A stretch of DNA of 7,234 bases from Deltaproteobacteria bacterium. Its GTDB lineage: Bacteria > Desulfobacterota > DSM-4660 > Desulfatiglandales > HGW-15. The notes below the pieces were generated by a model. That model had not been told where the DNA came from, did no database searches, and saw only the letters and a program-made list of their open reading frames with translations. The stretch's first letter is position 1, and each line of letters starts with the position of its first letter. The DNA lies in NCBI GenBank assembly GCA_024641835.1, contig JAHECH010000148.1, positions 1,207 to 8,440 of the forward strand. Direction: 5' to 3'. Positions 6,001 to 7,234 of this stretch are shown here, piece by piece. The position numbers were made by a program, and so were the translations under genes.

Positions 6001-7234
6001 TGGAGCACCGTCATCGTTGGGCTGACATGGACTTTGATTTCACGAATGCATGAGTGGGCTCTGTGGAGTTGATCTTCTGTTACCGGGGGGGAGATTCTCG
6101 CCATCAGGTCCTGTATGCTCAGAAATTTTTCTCGCCTAACAATATCTCGCACCTGGTCAATGAGTTTTTTTTTGGGCCCTTCTTTGCTCGATTTGGATGG
6201 TGCCTCTTCTTGGCCCCCCCACTTTCCTGGCTCGTTTTCCAAAATCCGCGACCAGAAAGGAGTCAGCTGTTTCCGGATAAAGGTGAGAACATTTTCTCGT
6301 TCAAAAGGTATGTTCCCTTCCGCTGCGTCCGAATAGAGATCATAGCTTCCATAGAGCTCACCCATTTCCGGCTTCTCTAAATGCAGGATATGAAGATATT
6401 TGGCCTTTCCCTCTCGCAGCTGAGGGGCGGATTTCCATGTCGGAGACGGTATTTCTTTCAACTCCGGGGTTCTAAAAAACAGGACTTTGGTCGCCGGAGC
6501 TCCATCAAATAACCTTTTGGCCTCACGATTGATGGCACTCCAACGGCTCCAGTTTGACCCCGGCTCGAAACCGAAATATACGTTCACTCCGTCCCCTTTC
6601 CAGCGAAGCACGAAGTAACCCTTTTGACTTTTGTGTTCCTCCACGACTATGCCCGGCAAATCCCTGGCGACCTCCCGAACAAGCCAGAAAAGAATATCCG
6701 GGTCAAAAACCAACCTTTTGGGCTGGGCTCTGACTTTCTGCAGATAACTCTGGAAAAGATGATCCAGTTCCTTCTCTTTCGGCTCCGCGATGACTGGCCC
6801 CTCAGTCAGCCCCTTCCATCGCTTCCCACACTCATAGAGGAATTGCCTGACACCCAACCCCGATTTCGCGGCCAACAGATCATTAAACCACTTTCTCTCT
6901 ACCATCTTTGCTACTTTTTTTTCGGGCAAATTCCATCCTTCAAGTCGGTGATCTAAGAGTTCTTCGGCCTGTTGCTTGGTCAGAGATTCCAGTTCAATGA
7001 GGGGTTGCCTTAGGCGATGAATGTGGGCCTCTTGCCAATGGGGCTGAATGGTTCTATACCAAGGGACCTGGTTTGCAGTGATCACTGTCATCTGATTGAG
7101 GCAGTCGTCCACCATAGTCTGAATAACCAGCCCAAAGGTCTGTGCATTCACCGGGTCTCGGTCTCCGGCATAACTTTCCGTCTGATCAAAGCAAATGAGG
7201 AAGGGACGGTAAAAGCCCGCAAGGCAGCAAAGAT
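5982..7234 (-). CDS. Large P-loop (STAND/AAA-like) ATPase with C-terminal winged helix, C-terminal 416 residues; cut by the right window edge
   Basis: The frame is open from the right edge to TAA at 5984-5982. A GTG at 7151 lies inside conserved sequence and is not the start. The visible part opens with a Walker B strand, FLICFDQTE (residues 11-19, counted from the edge), then a long helix and a sensor-1 strand MTVITANQ (48-55). A lid-like segment with IELESLT and QAEELLDHRL (79-97) follows. The Walker A half lies beyond the window. Residues about 175-260 form a mixed alpha/beta domain I do not recognise (YFGFEPGSNWSRW, KVLFFRTPE). After a lysine/serine-rich linker (342-356), residues 356-412 look like a winged helix, a likely DNA-binding module. 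The gene overlaps the FtsK-nuclease fusion by 19 bases, so the two proteins are probably partners. The ATPase could act as sensor or loader for the nuclease-translocase. Alternatives are BrxC-, DptF- or other STAND-type ATPases; I cannot name the family. Confidence 0.82.
   Translation of the reverse strand, partial: LCCLAGFYRPFLICFDQTESYAGDRDPVNAQTFGLVIQTMVDDCLNQMTVITANQVPWYRTIQPHWQEAHIHRLRQPLIELESLTKQQAEELLDHRLEGWNLPEKKVAKMVERKWFNDLLAAKSGLGVRQFLYECGKRWKGLTEGPVIAEPKEKELDHLFQSYLQKVRAQPKRLVFDPDILFWLVREVARDLPGIVVEEHKSQKGYFVLRWKGDGVNVYFGFEPGSNWSRWSAINREAKRLFDGAPATKVLFFRTPELKEIPSPTWKSAPQLREGKAKYLHILHLEKPEMGELYGSYDLYSDAAEGNIPFERENVLTFIRKQLTPFWSRILENEPGKWGGQEEAPSKSSKEGPKKKLIDQVRDIVRREKFLSIQDLMARISPPVTEDQLHRAHSCIREIKVHVSPTMTVLQWRPDA
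6165..6173 (-). other. A9 slippery tract inside the ATPase gene
   Basis: Nine consecutive A residues (minus strand) encode the three lysines of the linker just before the C-terminal winged helix. A one-base backward slip by ribosome or polymerase would add ACT CAT and stop at TGA (6159-6157), giving a product without the winged helix. Loss of one A instead reaches a stop about 14 codons later. Runs of seven C (6091-6085) and seven G (6220-6214) lie nearby in the same gene. Confidence 0.4.

Noticed and set aside
7149..7151. GTG as the start codon of the right-edge ATPase gene
   Set aside because: The same frame continues open to the window edge and encodes a Walker B strand (FLICFDQTE) upstream of it; there is also no good ribosome binding site.

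Overview
All four genes in the window lie on the minus strand, so the biological order runs from the right edge to the left. An AsmA-family envelope protein points to a Gram-negative (diderm) bacterium. Base composition and protein style look proteobacterial or Desulfobacterota-like, but nothing visible fixes the taxon. There are no rRNA or tRNA genes, no CRISPR array and no recognisable transposase gene.

Right half (7234 to 4138): a two-gene operon, cut by the right edge. The first gene encodes the C-terminal part of a P-loop ATPase. It shows the Walker B and sensor strands, a middle domain of unknown function and a C-terminal winged helix. Its 3' end overlaps the next gene by 19 bases. That second gene encodes a 620-residue soluble fusion: an N-terminal Cas4/RecB-type PD-(D/E)XK nuclease joined to an FtsK/SpoIIIE beta domain and RecA-like motor, without the membrane region and without the DNA-reading gamma domain. 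A nuclease on a DNA translocase, coupled to a large ATPase, resembles the logic of anti-phage or plasmid-restriction modules such as DndFGH and HerA-nuclease pairs. I cannot assign it to a named system, and it is the most novel-looking item here.

Middle (4137 to 3671): 467 bases without a convincing gene. This stretch holds two inverted repeats, a good sigma70-type promoter reading left, and a leader hairpin beside a strong ribosome binding site.

Left half (3670 to 1): an AsmA-family inner-membrane protein (710 residues), then a 241-base gap with a small GC hairpin and a sequence like the ends left by REP/RAYT elements. After that comes the N-terminal 432 residues of a NERD-domain superfamily 1 (UvrD-like) helicase that runs off the left edge. 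NERD helicases are common in defence islands, so the AsmA gene may be a housekeeping gene between two accessory DNA-processing loci. Whether the helicase works with the ATPase/nuclease-translocase pair cannot be decided from this window.
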